Assembly: GCF_036898095.1 (NCBI RefSeq)
Contig: NC_090765.1
Span: 29,644,460 to 29,708,459, forward strand
From: Palaemon carinicauda
Lineage: Eukaryota; Arthropoda; Malacostraca; Decapoda; Palaemonidae
DNA: 64,000 nucleotides
Direction of reading: 5' to 3'
The translations under genes were made by a program, and so were the position numbers. Positions within the stretch are counted from its first letter, which is position 1. Every line of letters begins with the position of its first letter. The notes under the pieces were generated by a model. It was not told the origin of the DNA. It made no database searches and saw nothing but the letters and a program-made list of their open reading frames with translations. This document shows positions 23,701 to 37,400 of this stretch, in pieces.

Positions 23701-26700
23701 TCCCCCTCTTGAAGAAGTCTCCACTTTCAAGAACACCTCTAGCCTTAGTGGCACAGTATTCGAACGCAATGAAACAAGGGGCGCTACTGGAACTGGTGAA
23801 CCAGATGCTGGAAAAGGGAGCGATAGAACCGGTCCTGGAACTAACTTCCCCAGGGTTCTACAATCGCCTGTTTCTGGTGCCCAAGAGCTCGGGTGGATGG
23901 AGACCTGTTCTAGATGTCAGTGCACTGAACATCTTTGTAGAAGACAAAGTTTACCATGGAGACGACTCAGTCGGTGCTGGCAGCGGTCCGTTCAGGGGAC
24001 TGGAGGGTGTCTGTGGACTTACAGGACGCTTACTTTCATATCCCCATCCATCCGACTTCAAGGAAGTTCCTAAGATTCGTAGTCCAGGGCAAGTGCTTCC
24101 AATTCAAGGCCCTTTGTTTTGGCCTCAACACTGCCCCTCAAGTTTTCAACAGAGTAATGGCAAACGTGGCGGGATGGTTTCATCAAGAGGGGATAAGAGT
24201 ATCCCTATACCTGGACGACTGGCTGATAAGATCCCGGTCGAAGAAAAAGTGTCTGGAGGACCTACACAAGACTTTTATGATGGCCCAGGAACTGGGTCTC
24301 ATCATCAACAAGGAGAAGCCCCAGACCGAACCGAGTCAGACGATGCTTTATTTGGGAGTAGTTCTGGACTCGGTTCATTTTCAGGCTTCTCCCTCCCGAG
24401 AGAGGCAGACCAAGTGCCTCGGGAAGGTGCAGGAATTCCTGGGGAGACAGAAGTGCTCGGCAAGGGATGGGATGAGTTTGCTGGGCACCCTCTCCTCGCT
24501 CGAGCAGTTTGTCGTCCTGTGAAGGTTGCATCTCAGACCTCTACAATACTTCCTTTCAAGAGTGTGGGACAGGAAGAATCAGGAGGACTCCTTTTCCTTC
24601 CCCATTCCAGCAGAGATCAAGAGACATCTTCGTTGGTGGTTGGATCCGTCAATTTTAGGGGAAGGAATCTCCCTGTTCAGGAAGAATCCAGACCTAGTGT
24701 TGTTCTCAGACGCTTCGGGGTCAGGATGAGGAGCAACACTGGGGAGCAGGGAGGTCTCAGCCTCTTGGGGAGTGGAACAGAGCGAATGGCACATCAACAG
24801 GAAAGAGTTGATGGCCATTCTGTTAGGACTGAAAGCCTTCAAAGACTCTGTCTCGGGGAGGATAGTAGAAGTCAATTCAGACAACACCACGGCCTTAGTT
24901 TACATCAAGAAGCAAGGAGGAACTCACTCTCTGTCCCTGTACGAAACAGCAAGAGAGCTCCTTCTGTGGGCGAAGGAAAACGGCGTAGAGCTTTTAACGA
25001 GATTCGTGCAGGGACAGAAGAATGTAAGAACAGACATGCTCAGCAGGGTAGGGCAGGTTCTGCTCACAGAATGGACCCTCAACCTTCAGGTTTGCCAGAG
25101 GCTGTGGAAGTTATGGGGGAGACCTTCAGTAAACCTCTTCGCCTCCAACCAGAACAAGAGGATCCACAACTACTGCTCCCTGATCCCGGACAAGGAAGCA
25201 ATAGCAGTAGACGCCTTCTTGATGGACTGGACAGGGATAGACACCTATGCATTTCCCCATTCATGATTATTAACCTAGTCATCAAGAAATTCGCTCTCCT
25301 CAAGGCAGGGAGAATGATCTTGATAGCTCCATTCTGGCCAGCAAGAGAATGGTTCACAGAGGTGGTGGGGATGTTACTGGACTTTCCGAAAAGCCTTCCT
25401 CCAAGTCCAAATCTTCTCAAACAGCCCCACGTAAAGAGGTATCATCAAAACCCCCTTGCTCTACAACTGACTGCCTTTAGACTATCGAAAAGCTTGTCAG
25501 AGCGAGAGGCTTTTCTACACAAGCTGCTAGAGCAATCGCCAGATCGAGGAGGGCCTCTTCACAGAGAGTTTACCAATCGAAGTGGGAGACCTTTAGATTG
25601 TGGTGAAAGCAGCGCAAAGTGTCTTCAACCACTACCTCTGTAAGCCAGATAGCTGATTTTCTGTTGTTCCTCAGGCAAGATGCTAAGCTGGCTGTATCCA
25701 CCATAAAAGGATACAGGAGTATGCTTTCGTTTGAAACGACTAAGCAGACTCAATTGAGACCCCCGGCTTGGAATTTGGATGTGGTTTTGAAGTTCTTATG
25801 CAGCAGGAAGTTCGAGCCCATCTCGCAAATGACTCTTAGAGACGTGACTAAGAAAACTCTGTTCCTGATGGCTCTGGCCACAGCAAAACGGGTCAGCGAG
25901 ATTCACGCTATTGAGAAGCAGGTGGGCTTCAACCAGGATGGAGCAGTATGTGCGTTAAGGATCAACTTCCTCGCTAAGAATGAGAACCCATCCAAACCCT
26001 GGCCAGGGACGTTTAAGGTTCCTAACCTCACAAATGTGGTGGGCCAAGAGGAGGAGAGGCTCCTCTGCCCAGTTAGAGCCCTCAGGGCATATTTATCATG
26101 AACAAAAAGTTTAAGAGGTGCATCCAGTTCTTTATGGTGTTCGGTAAAGGATCCACAAAAGCCCCTCTCGAAGAATGCGTTATCATTCTTCTTAAGGGAG
26201 ACAATTAGAGAAGCTCACCTCTTTTGTGAGGAGGAGAACTTTGGTCTATTAAAAGTAAAGGCTCACGAGGTGATAGCCATTGCAACTTCACTAGCATATC
26301 GAAAGAATTCAGTTAAGCGGATAATGGACGCAACGTTTTGGAGAAGCAACTCTGTGTTCGCTTCTCATTACCTCAGGCAGGTAAGAGTGGACTATGAAAA
26401 GTGTTACACTTTGGACCCATACATAGCTACTGCTTCTGTATTGGATAAAGGAGTTACTACCGCCCCTCAACCTTAACTATTGTACGGTATGCCTGTGATT
26501 GGGTTTGGTTTTTATGGTTGTCTGAGGGTACTGACTTGTGGGAACAGCGTCCTCAGTCTAGCTAGATAGTAAGATATCTAGTCTGCAAGGTTAGGTGGTT
26601 AGTTTGAGTAAGGTTGCAGATTATAAAAAGGGGGATAGGTAATGCAGAAGTCTAGTCACATTGTTGGTCTCGCCCCGTTTGACAGACTCAATTGAGTTGT

Positions 26701-29700
26701 TTCAGCGTAACAGGTCTCCACCTGGCTGGCACTCCTAAGGGAAAGCGACTCAAGAGGCAGGAACCTTCGAAGTCAGCTACCTTAGCAGGTAAGGAATCAA
26801 GGTGTTTTTCCTACGACATAGTTGTTTCCCAACGATGTTGCCTGTCTTTCACCCACTTCCAAATGTGTGAATCAGCTATATACAGTATATATAACTGCCA
26901 GGTAAGTTCTATTCATAAAAATGAAGTTTTTATGATAAAACAAAGTTTTATGAATACTTACCTGTTATATATATATTTTAAGTCCCACCCACCTCCCCTC
27001 AGGAGACAGGTTGGGCAAGAGATGATCTGAGGAACAGAAAACAGGAATGAATCCGAGTACCACCCTGTTAGGGGTGTTAACCACTTAACCGGACAACCAC
27101 CACTCGGCGGTTGTTGCGAGTTTTGAAAAATCTGCCAGACGACAGAGACTATAGCTATATATATATATATAAAACTGCCAGATAAGTATTCATAAAACTT
27201 TGTTTTATCATAAAAACTTCATTTCTCTGTTCAACTCTTTTAATATCACCTTTCGTAATCCATTAGAACTTCCCTCTAGATTTTGTTTACCTCTTACTAA
27301 AGACCAAAATCTGGTAAGCCCTAGGATGCTAATGTTTAAGAAGTGCTTTATTGCATGTCAAATACAGTACTGTACCACATTTATTGTAAATTATTAATCC
27401 AGTACATAATAACAAAGGTAACTTTAGCCTTTATTATATTTTGTGACATGTAAATGCAGTACAGCACAGAACAGTAATAATTAACTGTTGTATTCAAGTC
27501 AAAGTACAGTTAGTCTTCATTATTTATGTTAATATGTTAAGTAATTACTGTATTGTGTTTTATATTTTCAGAGTTATTAAAAGCCAGAATCAAATATGGT
27601 TCAAGAAATGTAAAGAACTTGGAGTAAATGTTGAAAAGATGAATAGTGAATCTGAATGGCATCAGGTATATGTTTCATCTCTACGACAGCAGCTTTGCAT
27701 GAAAAATGGTACTGCATTCACTGAGCGGTTCATGCAGCTACAAAATTGCAAGAAGGCTGTCAAAGCAGTTGACTATCAGCATGGCTTTTTGTGCACAGGT
27801 ATATTCTAATTTCATATTTTTTAATTAGGAAATCACCAGTGATCATAGAAAAGTAATGCAATATATTTTTTAGGTACAATATTTTCCTTGTAAGTGTATT
27901 TTGGGCAACATTTGTATTTTTCATACTTATGAGAAATTACATTACTGTTATGATACAATTTGTACCTACACAAAAAAAAACCTTCGGCCTCTGATAGGAG
28001 TATGCTTTTCAGAAAGCTTGTGTGGCTGTCAAGATTTATAATGAGGTGGTGGTAGTTACTGCTAGGTGGCGGGTAAGCACCACCCACCTGACAAACCACT
28101 GAGCTGCCACTTTGTTTTCAGCAGATGGCTAGTAGAGACATACTTCTGGCATTCTTATAGGGCTGTTTTAATCTTTTTCTTTTAATTTAGATAAATGTGT
28201 TGGCAGAGCTTCGTGTGGAAAGGATTTTTTAAGAAGAAAAAAGAAATTGTAGTTTTGTGACAGTTGTTTGTGCAAATCTGCTGAGATCCTCATTAATTCT
28301 CCTGTTAGACAGCATTCCTGTTTGTTGTTTACTCACTTGCTAGTGTGGCTTTTTGACAACAACTCACTCACTCACTCCACTGGCTCCAGGCCCATGTGGT
28401 CCTTAGCCGCCTGTACAAGACTCCTCCGCTCTTCCCTATCTAGCCTCCTGGCTAGTACAGTGGTAACGTGTTTGCCTCGCATTCGCGTGGCAAGAGATCG
28501 ATCCCCGCCCAGGGCCGTGAGTTTAAGCTGTTTACTGGGGAGGCCACTGCTGTGGTAGGGCACCACAGTGGGGAGTTGGGCTTGCCCGGCTGACGTTCTG
28601 GTGAGCATCTATTCTGATGGAACTGGAACTGAAACCAGACACCTTTAACCTTTAACCTTTAGTGCGATATGCCAGTGGGCAGGTGCTCCCATCTCATATG
28701 TGATCTCCCCATGGGTTGTCTTCCCTTTGGTCTACCAAGCATCACTTCCCTGGCAATCCTGCTGTCCTCCATTCTTGTTATATGTCCAGCCCACTGCAGC
28801 CTTTATGCTCTTATGATGTTTATTAAGGGAAGCTCTGACAACTGTTTCAATTCATGGTTGTGTCTCCTTCACCAAATCTCCTCATTGTTGTAATATAATG
28901 GTCCCCATATTCTCCTTAATACTCTATTTTCAGATAATAAAAGTCTTCTCTCCAGTTCTTTAGTTAACCCCCATGTTTCACAACCATAAGTCAAGATAGG
29001 CCTGACTATTGTTGTACAGTATAGGTTATTAATTTAGGCTTCCTATTCAAGTTTCTGGACTTGAATATTTCTTTCAGTGACCAGAGGCACCTTGCTCCTG
29101 TGGCTATCCCTATCTTTATCCAATTTTCAATTGTTATCTGAGGTGACTGTTGATCTGAGATATATAGATTTATTTACGCCCTCCAAGTTTAATCCTGCAC
29201 ATGCCATTGCCAACTTTACTTCCTTGTCTTGAAACCTTTAGAATTTTGGTTTTTTCTTCACTGATTTTTAAACCGATTCCCATGATGGCCTCTCTTAAAG
29301 CTAAAATCATATGCTTCAGTTTTCAAAAATCTTCTTTGCATAGATCAACATCACCAGCATAAGCCAAACAATCACAGTTGACTTCTCCTTGGTTTATTGT
29401 TGTTGTCATTGGTGACAGCCTCATTATCCACTTAATGGCCAAATTAAACAAAAATGTTGACAAAGGACAATCTTGTTTAACTCCACCTAACACTGGGTAG
29501 GCATCTGTTAATTCACCCCCAACTCTTACTCTACATCTCATATTACTATAGCACATTTGTGTCAGTCTAATCAGTTTTTCTGTTATTTCAAAATACTGGA
29601 GGGTTTTCCATAAGGAATCTTGATGAATGCTATCATATGCCTGTTTAAAATCAATAATATATACCAATTATCTTTATTATACTCTCAGTATTTCTCTAAA

Positions 29701-31434
29701 ATCTGTCTCAGGGTAAAAATTTGATCAACCGGTGGTCTCCCTTCCCTAAAACCTGCTTGGTAATCATCAAGTTCTCTTTTGCATTGACAACAATTACAAA
29801 GTAATCCTGAGGAGGTTGACATTCCTTAGACATCGATGTGCTCCTTTGGAGGAAAGAGTTATTTTTGCCTTCGATTGGGAAGATGAGGGTCACCGCCCTT
29901 CTTGCTTCGTGTCTTATTGCTCCTGGATAGGCACTAACAATGTATCACATGCTTGTGCTGTGATCTCTTTTAATATGGACAAGTCGTCATTGGCCTATAC
30001 TACCCTGTAGAAGGCAAACCAAGTTTATCCTCTACCTCATCTTTGTTAGAGTCTTCACTACTACTTCCAGAAGGAGAATGTGTGGAAGATGTCATTGGAG
30101 AAGTCCTATTGATAGGAGTTACGTATATGTGATTCTTACTGTTTCTCTTCCTATGGGAGAGACAGTGCAGTACCAGGAACCTTTCTTCAGCGAGTGCTGA
30201 AAGTTGTCCCAAAGCAGGAAGAAACATCAATGCACTTCACACCAGGGAGGTGTTTGTGTACTTCGTATGCATGTTCTCACACCTATTACCTGTGCTTGGA
30301 TTCATACTGGGAGTAAGTACTGAGAGTTGTACCATAGTAGGGGCTCACAACTAGTATGAGCTGAGTACATGCACTGCCAGCTGGGATGTAAGAATGCTGT
30401 CCCTCTTTCCCCTTTCCTAGACAATCTTTTTCTCTCTTTTGGGAGAGAAAGTTATCTTATAGTCGGAAGAAATTTTGGCGCACACAACTTTCCATATCAT
30501 GATGAATGCAGTGCAAACAAACATATAGTGCTACATCTCTCCAGAGGAAGATACCATTGAAGAAGGATTGATCAGGTAGAGTTGTGTCTCAGATTGCTCT
30601 CTCCATATGTATGCGTTCCAAGAAGAATGTTATGTACCAGAAACATATCCAATACTAAGTTGTTTCAGTACATAGCTCAAGTGTTCACGCTCCGTCTAGT
30701 GCTTGATCTTTACGAGATCAAGCTCATGCTCCTTGATTTGGATGAGGGAGTCCTCATTGTCTCTTTCCTTCTGTAGAGAGTTTCAGAGATCTTCTAGTTA
30801 GACAACAGCACAGCAGCAGGATAATAGGTGAGCATACGATCAATGAGCAGCAAGCATGATCACGTTAGCAGACATTCTCATCTCCCACTCCTAGCTGACT
30901 GGTCCTACTGAGACCACTCATAAAGACCATTCCATGCCCATGGGCATCATGCTCTCGGTCTCCACACACCAGATATTCATACACTCAGGCTCCATTTGCT
31001 AGGTCTCCACATGCCATGTCTACCTACACACTATCACCATGTGATCAATTAACGCATGATCATTTTTGACATGTTCAACCTTCATGATCGGACTCCGCTC
31101 ACTTGAAATCGAGCCATTAGAAAGTCTGCTATCAGACACCACACAGTTGTACACCACCTGATCAGACCCTTTCCACCTACTATTCAAGTACTTAGGACAT
31201 TCTAGTGACAGGGGACCTTTCACCTGCTTCCTTTCAACATTTTACACTGTCGTATTATGATCTTCCCATGTGCTGAGATATTTCCATGCTTTGAAATCTT
31301 CTTACAATTGGAGACTGTTTTACATAAGTTTTTCTTTGCTCCAAGACCAAGTAACCCCTTTGCTATGATGTCATCGTTATATGTCAAAAACATGCCTGGT
31401 GTTACAGACGGTGATGTCCGGACATGTTATTACT

Positions 31435-31485
<51 letters not shown>

Positions 31486-34400
31486 CAACCTATGCTGCAA
31501 ATATACACCATGTGGAGGTTAGAATTACTCGTATAACTTGTATGTCCTACAAAAGAGTATAGCATATGGTCATATAACACGGACAGTTGACGCTTGGGGA
31601 AATTTCGCAAAAAAATCTCGTTTCCCTAATATTAGCTCCTCCTCCTCCTTTCTTCAGTCAATCAACTAAGTCTTTGGGATTCTAGCCCTCATTTCTGATT
31701 GTGTAAGAGTTATTTTAGTCTGTTTTTATGTTACCTTAGTAGAATCACACCACAGACACTAGCCAATGGTGACATTCACTACCTAAGGCATTACTCAACC
31801 CCCCCCCCCCCCCCCTGTCACACCCAGCTTAGAGGCATAGGGATCCTCATATATCACCCCACCACCAATCAAAATACTTGTGATTCTAGTCGTTATTCAC
31901 CATTATGTAGGGCTATTTTAGTTTAATTCTACGTTGGCGTATGTGTTCAAATCTCACAGATATTACTACGTAGTGTCCTTCAATTTTCTGCCTCTGACTC
32001 CCAGAAATCCCACTCATAACGTAAGCAAAATGTTTTGCCAGCAATGCAAGTTGTCGACACAGGACGAGATTTGTTTTTTCCTTATTATAGTCCTTTTTTC
32101 TCAACTATCATTTCTACAATATATCATCATCTTCATGTCATATATTTCATATTAGTAACCTTTGTCCTTAACCCTCTGCTACTTGTCCATCAAGGAGCTT
32201 GAGGTGTTAAACCAGTTGTTGTACAGCCACCCCAGGACCAATGGAAAACGTTTCCATGTTCCTTTGGATTACTTCTTGCAGGTAGTGGGCGGTAAAGGTC
32301 GTTTGATGCTTCCACATGCCTGCTTGTAGTACCTGCACCACAGAATAGTCTCTTTTGAATGCTAGGGACATTACAATGCCCCGGACATCATGAGCTCTGG
32401 GTCGATGTGGCTGTAGAGGATTGGGATTCAGTGCCAGGTCAATGACTTTGAGAATCCAAGCAGAAATGGTGTTCTTCATGATCCTCCTCTTGACTTTCCC
32501 TGTGCTGACAAAGAGTGCTAACTCCTGGGGGCGAGCAACAGTTGTTCTTTTGAGGTAATACCTCAAACTCCTTACTGGGAATAGTAACAGTTGATGGGTC
32601 ATCGGTTACAGAACGGAGATTCTTAATCCAGAGGTAATCGAATCCAGGATTCGCTACCCACTGGATTTTGAGTCTTTGCAATAAACTCGCTGACGAAGCT
32701 TAGGATTACCTCTCCCCATCCTCTTGAATGGGCGATGTCATACTACAGGCCATGATGTTGGCTAACTTTTGGCCAAAGCCAAAGCGAGTAGAAACACAGT
32801 CTTTAGAGTGAGGTGGCAATCTGTTGCCTTGTGTAATGGTTCGTTTGGGGGGACCCTTCAGAGACTGAAGGACCCAAACTACGTTCAAAGGAGGAGGTTG
32901 CACTTCCAACTCGGGACAGGTAAGCTCATAACTTCGTATGAGGAGAGAAAGTTCCAGTGAAGAGGCAATATCTAATTTCAGCTTGAAGAGGAGACTCAAG
33001 GCTGAGCAGTAACATTTTATTCCCGAAACTGAGAGGAGTATTTCCTCCTGTAGGTGCACAAGGAACTCCATTATTGTTGGAATAGTGTTATCGAGGGGAG
33101 AGATACCCCTTCCATGACACCAACCACAGAAGACATCCACTTAGCCATCCATTTGGCAACTTGTTGCAAAAATCAACTCTGAGTGAGGAGGTGCTGGATA
33201 ATCTCCAGGTGTGAAATCGTAGTGAAGCTACGGCTTTGTGGAAGATGTTCGCATGTTGCTGTTTGAGTATATTGTGTCGTGGAGGGAGTTCTCTTGGGAG
33301 CTCTGACAGGAGCTGCAGAAGGTCCAGGAACCATTCTGTGTGATGCCATAGCAAAGCTATGAGAGTCATTGAGAGATTGACTGATATTCTGGTCTTGTAG
33401 AGTACTCTTCTCATCAGACAGAATAGGGGAAAGGCGTAAACGTTGCTGTTGTCCCACTGTTGTTGGAATGCATCTTGCCAGAGAGCCTGGAGATCCGGGA
33501 CTGGGGAGCAGTAAAGCGTGACCTGAAATTCAGAGACGTTGCGAACATGTCCACAGTCGGGGAACCCCACAAAGTCCGGACTTTGTTGGATATTATATGA
33601 TTCAAAGAACGCTCGGAGCTCACTACAGGGGGTCCTCGGGTTACGACGCTGATCCGTTCTTAAGACGCGGTGTAACCCGAATTTCCGTGTAAGTCGGAAC
33701 ACCATAAATATACGTACTGTACTGTACTGTAAAGTATTACTGTATACTGTACTATAATAAAATGTATCAAATGACATAAAAACAATATTAGAAAAAGAGA
33801 AAACAATTCCTTACCACATGAATTAAAGTAAATATCAATAAAAAAAGAAAACAATTCCTTACCACATGAATTAAAGTAAATATCAATAAAAAAAGAAAAC
33901 AATTCCTTACCACATGAATTAAAGTAAATATCAATAAAAAAAAAGAAAACAATTCCTTACCACATGAATTAAAGTAAATATCAATAAAAAAAGAAAACAA
34001 TTCCTTACCACATGAATTAAAGTAAATATCAATAAAAAAAAAGAAAACAATTCCTTACCACATGAATTAAAGTAAATATCAATAAAAAAAGAAAACAATT
34101 CCTTACCACATGAATTAAAGTAAATATCAATAAAAAAAAAGAAAACAATTCCTTACCACATGAATTAAAGTAAATATCAATAAAAAAAAAGAGAACAATT
34201 CCTTACCTTATTCCTATGGTTGGCTTGCACACTGGAAGGGATGTTGCAAGGGACGGAGAGACTGGTTTATTGTGGAGAGGAAGGTGCAGAAGATGCTGGA
34301 GAAACTGGGGCAGGTGAATCAGGATTCTCTGGAAGTGAGACAGAAGATGCTGGAGAAGCTGGGGCAGGCGAGTCTGGAGGTGAAGAGCCTACAAGAGGTG

Positions 34401-37400
34401 GTGGAGAAGCTGGAGAAGCAGAGGCAGCTGAGGTTGATGGCAGAGGCTCTGTAGCAATAGAGGCAGCTGAGGTTGATGGTAGAGGCTCTGTTGCAGGCAA
34501 ATCTGGAGTAGTAGAGGCAGCTGATGTAGAGGGTGCAGTTCTCTCTACTTTCTTAAAATACCGCTCCAGGTTAGACTGGACAGAGAGGATCCTCTTCTCA
34601 TCCAAAATCTCCTTATAACACTGCAGTAAGTCCATGACACCTCTGGAAACCCTGGTGAACCTGTCCATGTTGGGATCTTGAGCCTCGAAAGTTGCCAATG
34701 CTTGTTGTATCTCGGCAAAACCTTTTGACAAGCCCTGCCTTGTGAAAGCCTTAGGGTCTGGGGTGGGGGCTTCTTCCTCTTCCTCTATGATCTGCTTCTC
34801 CAGTTGTATCAAGTCCCCAGCAGATAACTCCTCTCCATGAGATTCTAGCAGCTCCGTAACATCATCAACCTCCATCTCCAAATCGGTTTCCTTACTCAGG
34901 GCAACAATGTTCTTGATAACATGGTCAACTGTGTCCTCAAACCCATGAAAATCATTAACAAATTGAGGACATAGCTTCCTCCAAACACCATTCATGTTTG
35001 TAACCTTCACCTCCTCCCAGGAATCAGCAATGTTCTTAATAGCATCAAGGATGTTGTAGGACTTCCAAAAGTCCTTCAGAGTCAAGTCCTTCTTCGTTTC
35101 AGTTGCCTGTAATGCCATAGCAATTGTTCTTCGGAGGTAGTAGGCCTTGAATGAAGCAATCACTCCCTGGTCCATAGGCTGTAAAAGGGCCGTGGTATTA
35201 GGTGGAAGGTAAACCACCTTCACATTAGGGTGAAAGTCTCCCAGCTGGGCAGGGTGTCCAGGGGCATTGTCCAGCAATAGCAACACCTTAAAGGGGATAC
35301 CCTTTTGGGCGCAATACCGCTCCACACTAGGTACAAAATGGTTGATAAACCAGTCTTCAAACACTGCAAGTGTCACCCATGCCTTCTTATTTGCCTTCCA
35401 AATGACTGGGAGTTGACTCTTCCAAATTCCCTTGAGTGCCCTTGGATTTTCAGCCTGATAGACCAGCATGGGCTTCAGTTTGAAGTCGCCAGCAGCATTT
35501 CCCCCAAGAAGCAAAGTTAGCCTCTCCTTGCCTGCTTTATGACCGGGTGCTGACTTCTCCTCCTTTGCTATGTACGTGCGGTTAGGCATGCGCTTCCAGA
35601 ATAAACCTGTCTCATCCGCATTGAACACCTGATGAGCAGAATAACCCCCCTCCCTAATTATCTCAGCCAACGCTTTAGGGAATTCACTTGCTGCTTTCTC
35701 ATCCCCACTAGCAGCTTCACCTTGCACTTTAAGATTATGGTAATTGGCCCGAGCCGCATAAACCAACCCCTACTAGCCGAAAACTCTTCACTTTCACTTT
35801 CTCCCCCCCTTTCTTTTTTCAACGCTGCAAACAACCTTTTAGCCTTCTCTTGAATAACCATTAAGCTCACTGGAATACGCCGTTGATTTTGATCTTCCAA
35901 CCAAAGCACTAATAACCTTTCCATTTCGATAATTAAACCACTACGCTGTTTCGTTATCACTGTTGCTTTCATTGGAGCAGATCCTTTTACGTGTTCAACA
36001 ATGCGCTCCTTATCTTTAAGGATAGTAGCCACGGTCATATAGGCTAAGGCCAAGCGATCGGCCAATGTTCGTTGGCGTTTCACCGTTTTTAGACCGCTTA
36101 ATAATGTCTAATTTCACTTCCATGGTGATGGCCTTCCTTTTCTTCGATGCACTACCATCAGAAGAATCTGCCTTGCGCTTTGGAGCCATAATGAAGGGCA
36201 AAAAGTTCAAAAAAACGATCAAACACGTGAGAGAAAGAACAGGCAATCACAACCAAAAATGGCGTATGAGTGGAACTGAGCGACGCCGTCTTCCTCGCCC
36301 ACAACCACCGCAAAGCGTATTCATCCACCGCGCGCTAGAAACTAGTTCGCAATTGTTTACGTCGCTTACGACGCTAACGGTGTAAGACGGAACGACGCTT
36401 AATATTATTTATATATTTTTATGGGGCGCGTTCGTAACGGCGAAACCGCGTAAGTCGGGACCGTCGTAACCCGAGGACCTACTGTATCTGAGTCGCTCTG
36501 CTCAGGTTGTTTATGAGACATTCCTTTTGCCTGGAATGAAGTGTACTGATAGGGTAACCGAGATGTCTTCTGCCCGTCTCAGTATCTTTACTGCCAGATG
36601 GAATAGGGGCTGCTAAAAGGTACCGCCTTGTTTGTTGATATAAGCGATTACTGTGGTGCTGTCGCTAATCAACAGAACCGAGTGACCAGCTAAGAACTGT
36701 AGGAACTGTTGAAGGTCCAAAAAGGCTGCCTTTATCTCTTGGACATTTATGTGCTGGTACCCTTCGGTCTCTAACCATAGGCCTGAGGCGATGTGGTGCA
36801 GCATGTTGGCCCTCCCACCCTTCTTTTGATGCATCTGAAAAGAGCATCAAGTCCTTAGGAAGGACGAGAAGGTCGACATTCCTGCATAGATTCTTGTCTG
36901 TCACCCACCATCTGAGGGCTGTCTTCTTCTAGTCCCATGGTAACTAGAACATCCTGGATTTGACTGATTCCTGTTCCTCTTGCTGCCATCGGAGAAATCG
37001 GATCCTGAGGCAACCGTTGGGAACCAGACAAGCCAAGGATGCTAGGTGCCTGAGGAAACACAACCACCTCTGGGCCGGGAGTTTTCGTCTGAGGAATGGT
37101 CTTGATACCTTCCTCAGCCTCACTTCCCTGTCGTCTAATGGGAAGACTTTGTTGATCGGTGTCCATGATCATACCTAAGAATACGTCGTTGAGAAGGAAG
37201 TAGTAATAACTTCTCGAGTTTTACCATGATCCTCAGATTTTGGAAAACCTCAGAAGTTTGTCTCGGTGTTGGAGAAGGGTTGCCATCAAGTCTGATAGAA
37301 TCAGTCAGTCATCCAGATATCGTAGGAGATGGATTCCTATATTGTGAGCCTAAGGTGACACTAAGGCAAAAACTCTTGTGAAGACCTGAGGTGCTGTGGA

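Larger units (their letters stand above)
20641..27226 (+). mobile_element. DIRS-type element A, full length but decayed
   Basis: Terminal inverted repeats at 20641-20853 and 27020-27226 match over about 190 bp around a (TA)n tract (CTATAGTCTCTGTCGTCTGG and its complement). Between them lie gag, RT/RNase H/methyltransferase-like and tyrosine-recombinase regions in DIRS order. A short region at 26893-26964 is complementary to both outer ends joined together, the internal complementary region that defines DIRS1-type elements. All coding parts contain stops or frameshifts. Confidence 0.88.
27948..31250 (+). mobile_element. DIRS-type element F, 5' part, split by a LINE
   Basis: 27948-28090 resembles DIRS left ends (ATTTGTACCTACACAAA, then CAGAAAGCTTGTG and a GGTGG-rich stretch). 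A broken gag-like region follows after the LINE insertion, from about 29816 to 31200. It includes CAPLEERV and DEGHRPSC, which recall the Cys/His motif of the other Gags. No pol or recombinase follows. The right boundary is uncertain. Confidence 0.5.
33626..36484 (-). mobile_element. Tigger1-like (pogo superfamily) DNA transposon
   Basis: The ends are inverted repeats beginning CAGGGGGTCCTCGGGTTACG (left) and CAGTAGGTCCTCGGGTTACG (right, inverted). TA dinucleotides at 33624-33625 and 36485-36486 form the target duplication expected for pogo/Tc1. The 2859-bp element carries a minus-strand transposase and a minisatellite. It is inserted in element E pol: removing it restores similarity to element D at 47350. 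Confidence 0.93.

Noticed and set aside
23633..24073. Second long frame overlapping element A Pol
   Set aside because: Another-frame shadow: the reverse-transcriptase motifs are in the 23658 frame and, after a shift, in the 23956 frame.
24073..25643. Continuation of the 661-codon frame of element A as one protein
   Set aside because: After about 23955 this frame no longer matches reverse transcriptase; the conserved motifs move to other frames, so the long frame is partly accidental.
28441..28520. Functional tRNA gene on the plus strand
   Set aside because: The tRNA-like head lacks a complete cloverleaf and continues into a SINE body with a TTTAACC tail shared by another copy.
33798..34205. 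CRISPR-like appearance of regularly spaced repeats
   Set aside because: The units are contiguous with no unique spacers, there are no cas genes and the genome is eukaryotic; this is a minisatellite.
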